Source: a virus
Length of the DNA stretch: 22,244 nucleotides
IMG/VR virus record: IMGVR_UViG_3300027659_000234
Span: 1-22,244 of that record
Strand: one strand, 5' to 3'
The notes below the pieces were generated by a model that saw nothing but the letters and a program-made list of their open reading frames with translations, had not been told where the DNA came from and did not search any database. The position numbers and the translations under genes were made by a program. Below are positions 21,612 to 22,244 of the stretch, piece after piece (within the stretch, counting starts at the first letter, position 1; every line of letters starts with the position of its first letter).

Positions 21612-22244
21612 TCACACCTCCAGATAGATAGTCTTGCCGTTGTCTGATACCGCATCGGTGTTGCCACCGCTGATGACCCACATGGTCGGCGCTGTCCACT
21701 CGCTACCCCAGTTCGGTACATAGCCATCGGTCAGCACAATGATTGCCTCGGGCTTGATGTTCTCGTTCTTCAGGTACTCCGATACACAGCTTGGGTCTGT
21801 ACCGCCACCACCCTTGGGCTTGGTAGAACTAACAATGTTAGACACCGCCGCACCCTCGTACTTCTCATGCGCGGCAACCTCGCCGTCCCAATAGATTAAG
21901 TCCACCACCTCGGGGCTGACCTCCTCGGCGATACCCTGCACTTCGCTCAGGAACTCGGCAAGCTCGGGCCCGCCAATGCTTCCTGATGTGTCAATAGCCA
22001 CAACCAAGTGCCCGACCTTCTCGCCAATCATGCTCGGCATGTACACGCCCGTAGATAGAAACCGGCGGTTAACCCGCCGCCATGAGCTTGCGTCTTTGTT
22101 GGAACATGTAGTCTTGACGAACTCGCGCAACACCTCACGCCAGTTAATCTTCGGGGCTAGCAAGTCCTCAAGCTCTCGGTCTAACCCACCGCCGCCCTTG
22201 CCCACATTCTTCTGGTGTGCAATCAAGCCTTGACGAATCGCTTG
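21612..22244 (-). CDS. VWA-domain protein, DUF2201-like, 5'-partial
   Basis: The frame is open to the window edge; a TTG at 22226 is not a convincing start. The visible part has a Gly-rich stretch then INWREVLREFV and SSWRRVNRRFLSTGVYMPS, and a von Willebrand A-like domain: MIDAS DTSGS (nt about 21992-21978), GGGGTDP and LTDGY. This layout matches the C-terminal VWA-like domain of DUF2201 proteins, whose N-terminal part has a metallopeptidase-like domain; that part would be outside the window. VWA proteins often pair with MoxR-type AAA ATPases, which would be expected just upstream. In phages they are conserved (N4-like phages also carry a VWA/AAA pair) but their target is not known. Confidence 0.88.
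   Translation of the reverse strand, partial: QAIRQGLIAHQKNVGKGGGGLDRELEDLLAPKINWREVLREFVKTTCSNKDASSWRRVNRRFLSTGVYMPSMIGEKVGHLVVAIDTSGSIGGPELAEFLSEVQGIAEEVSPEVVDLIYWDGEVAAHEKYEGAAVSNIVSSTKPKGGGGTDPSCVSEYLKNENIKPEAIIVLTDGYVPNWGSEWTAPTMWVISGGNTDAVSDNGKTIYLEV
21829..21841. repeat. Palindromic repeat CTAACAATGTTAG, copy 4 (inside VWA gene)
   Basis: Same sequence as the other copies in reverse-complement orientation (central base A on the + strand). Here it encodes SNIVS in another codon phase, so conservation is at DNA rather than protein level. Confidence 0.7.

Noticed and set aside
1-22244. Integrated prophage or mobile element boundaries, tRNA genes, att sites
   Set aside because: No integrase, transposase, tRNA-like cloverleaf or flanking direct repeats were seen; both edges cut through phage genes.

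Overview
The window is a segment of a tailed double-stranded DNA bacteriophage genome (Caudoviricetes). The content is typical phage: a very large internal-virion-type protein, a primase-helicase, a family A DNA polymerase, a helicase, several small nucleases, an ssDNA-binding-like protein and many tiny tightly overlapping ORFs. I see no rRNA, tRNA, integrase, transposase or CRISPR array. The small-gene families and the sigma70-like promoters suggest a Gram-negative host, perhaps a freshwater betaproteobacterium (Burkholderiales). That host guess rests on remembered resemblance, not on a search.

Layout. Positions 1-3822 (+ strand) hold the 3' part of one giant virion gene that enters from the left edge. 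Everything from about 3900 to the right edge is on the - strand, so the two modules converge at 3822-3902. A hairpin plus T-tract there is oriented to stop the leftward (-) transcripts. Reading the - strand in its own direction (right to left): 22244-18892 encodes a VWA-domain protein (cut by the window edge) and a chain of conserved phage proteins of unknown function. 18895-17948 encodes two likely DNA-binding proteins (ribbon-helix-helix; HTH plus DUF3310) and a small unknown. 17807-15238 is an accessory array of small genes that share interchangeable ends and a repeated start/stop cassette. 15251-8589 is the replication and recombination block: VRR-NUC nuclease, DNA polymerase, an AcrVA2-like candidate, a Cas4/RecB-like Fe-S nuclease, HNH endonuclease and an SNF2-type helicase. 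8545-3902 holds a coiled-coil protein, an SSB-like protein, an HTH regulator, the primase-helicase and a 64-residue protein, ending at the terminator.

Regulation and organisation. Two matching promoters (TTGACA, 16-nt spacer, extended -10) lie upstream of the genes starting at 17807 and 8545, so the leftward region may be at least two overlapping operons. Neighbouring genes mostly overlap by exactly 4 nt (ATGA) or 14 nt, which indicates pervasive translational coupling and was used to choose starts. This also revealed two short genes under 60 codons (9983-10147 and 17207-17386) and a TTG-started zinc-ribbon gene (15238-15420).

The most unusual signals are: (i) a 13-bp palindrome CTAACAWTGTTAG present four times, once between genes and three times inside coding regions; (ii) the modular small-gene array at 15.4-17.1 kb; (iii) a protein at 11540-12478 whose layout and C-terminal signature recall AcrVA2-family anti-CRISPRs; and (iv) a DNA polymerase with Leu at the position equivalent to E. 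coli Pol I F762 and Ala in place of the Glu of the HDE motif.
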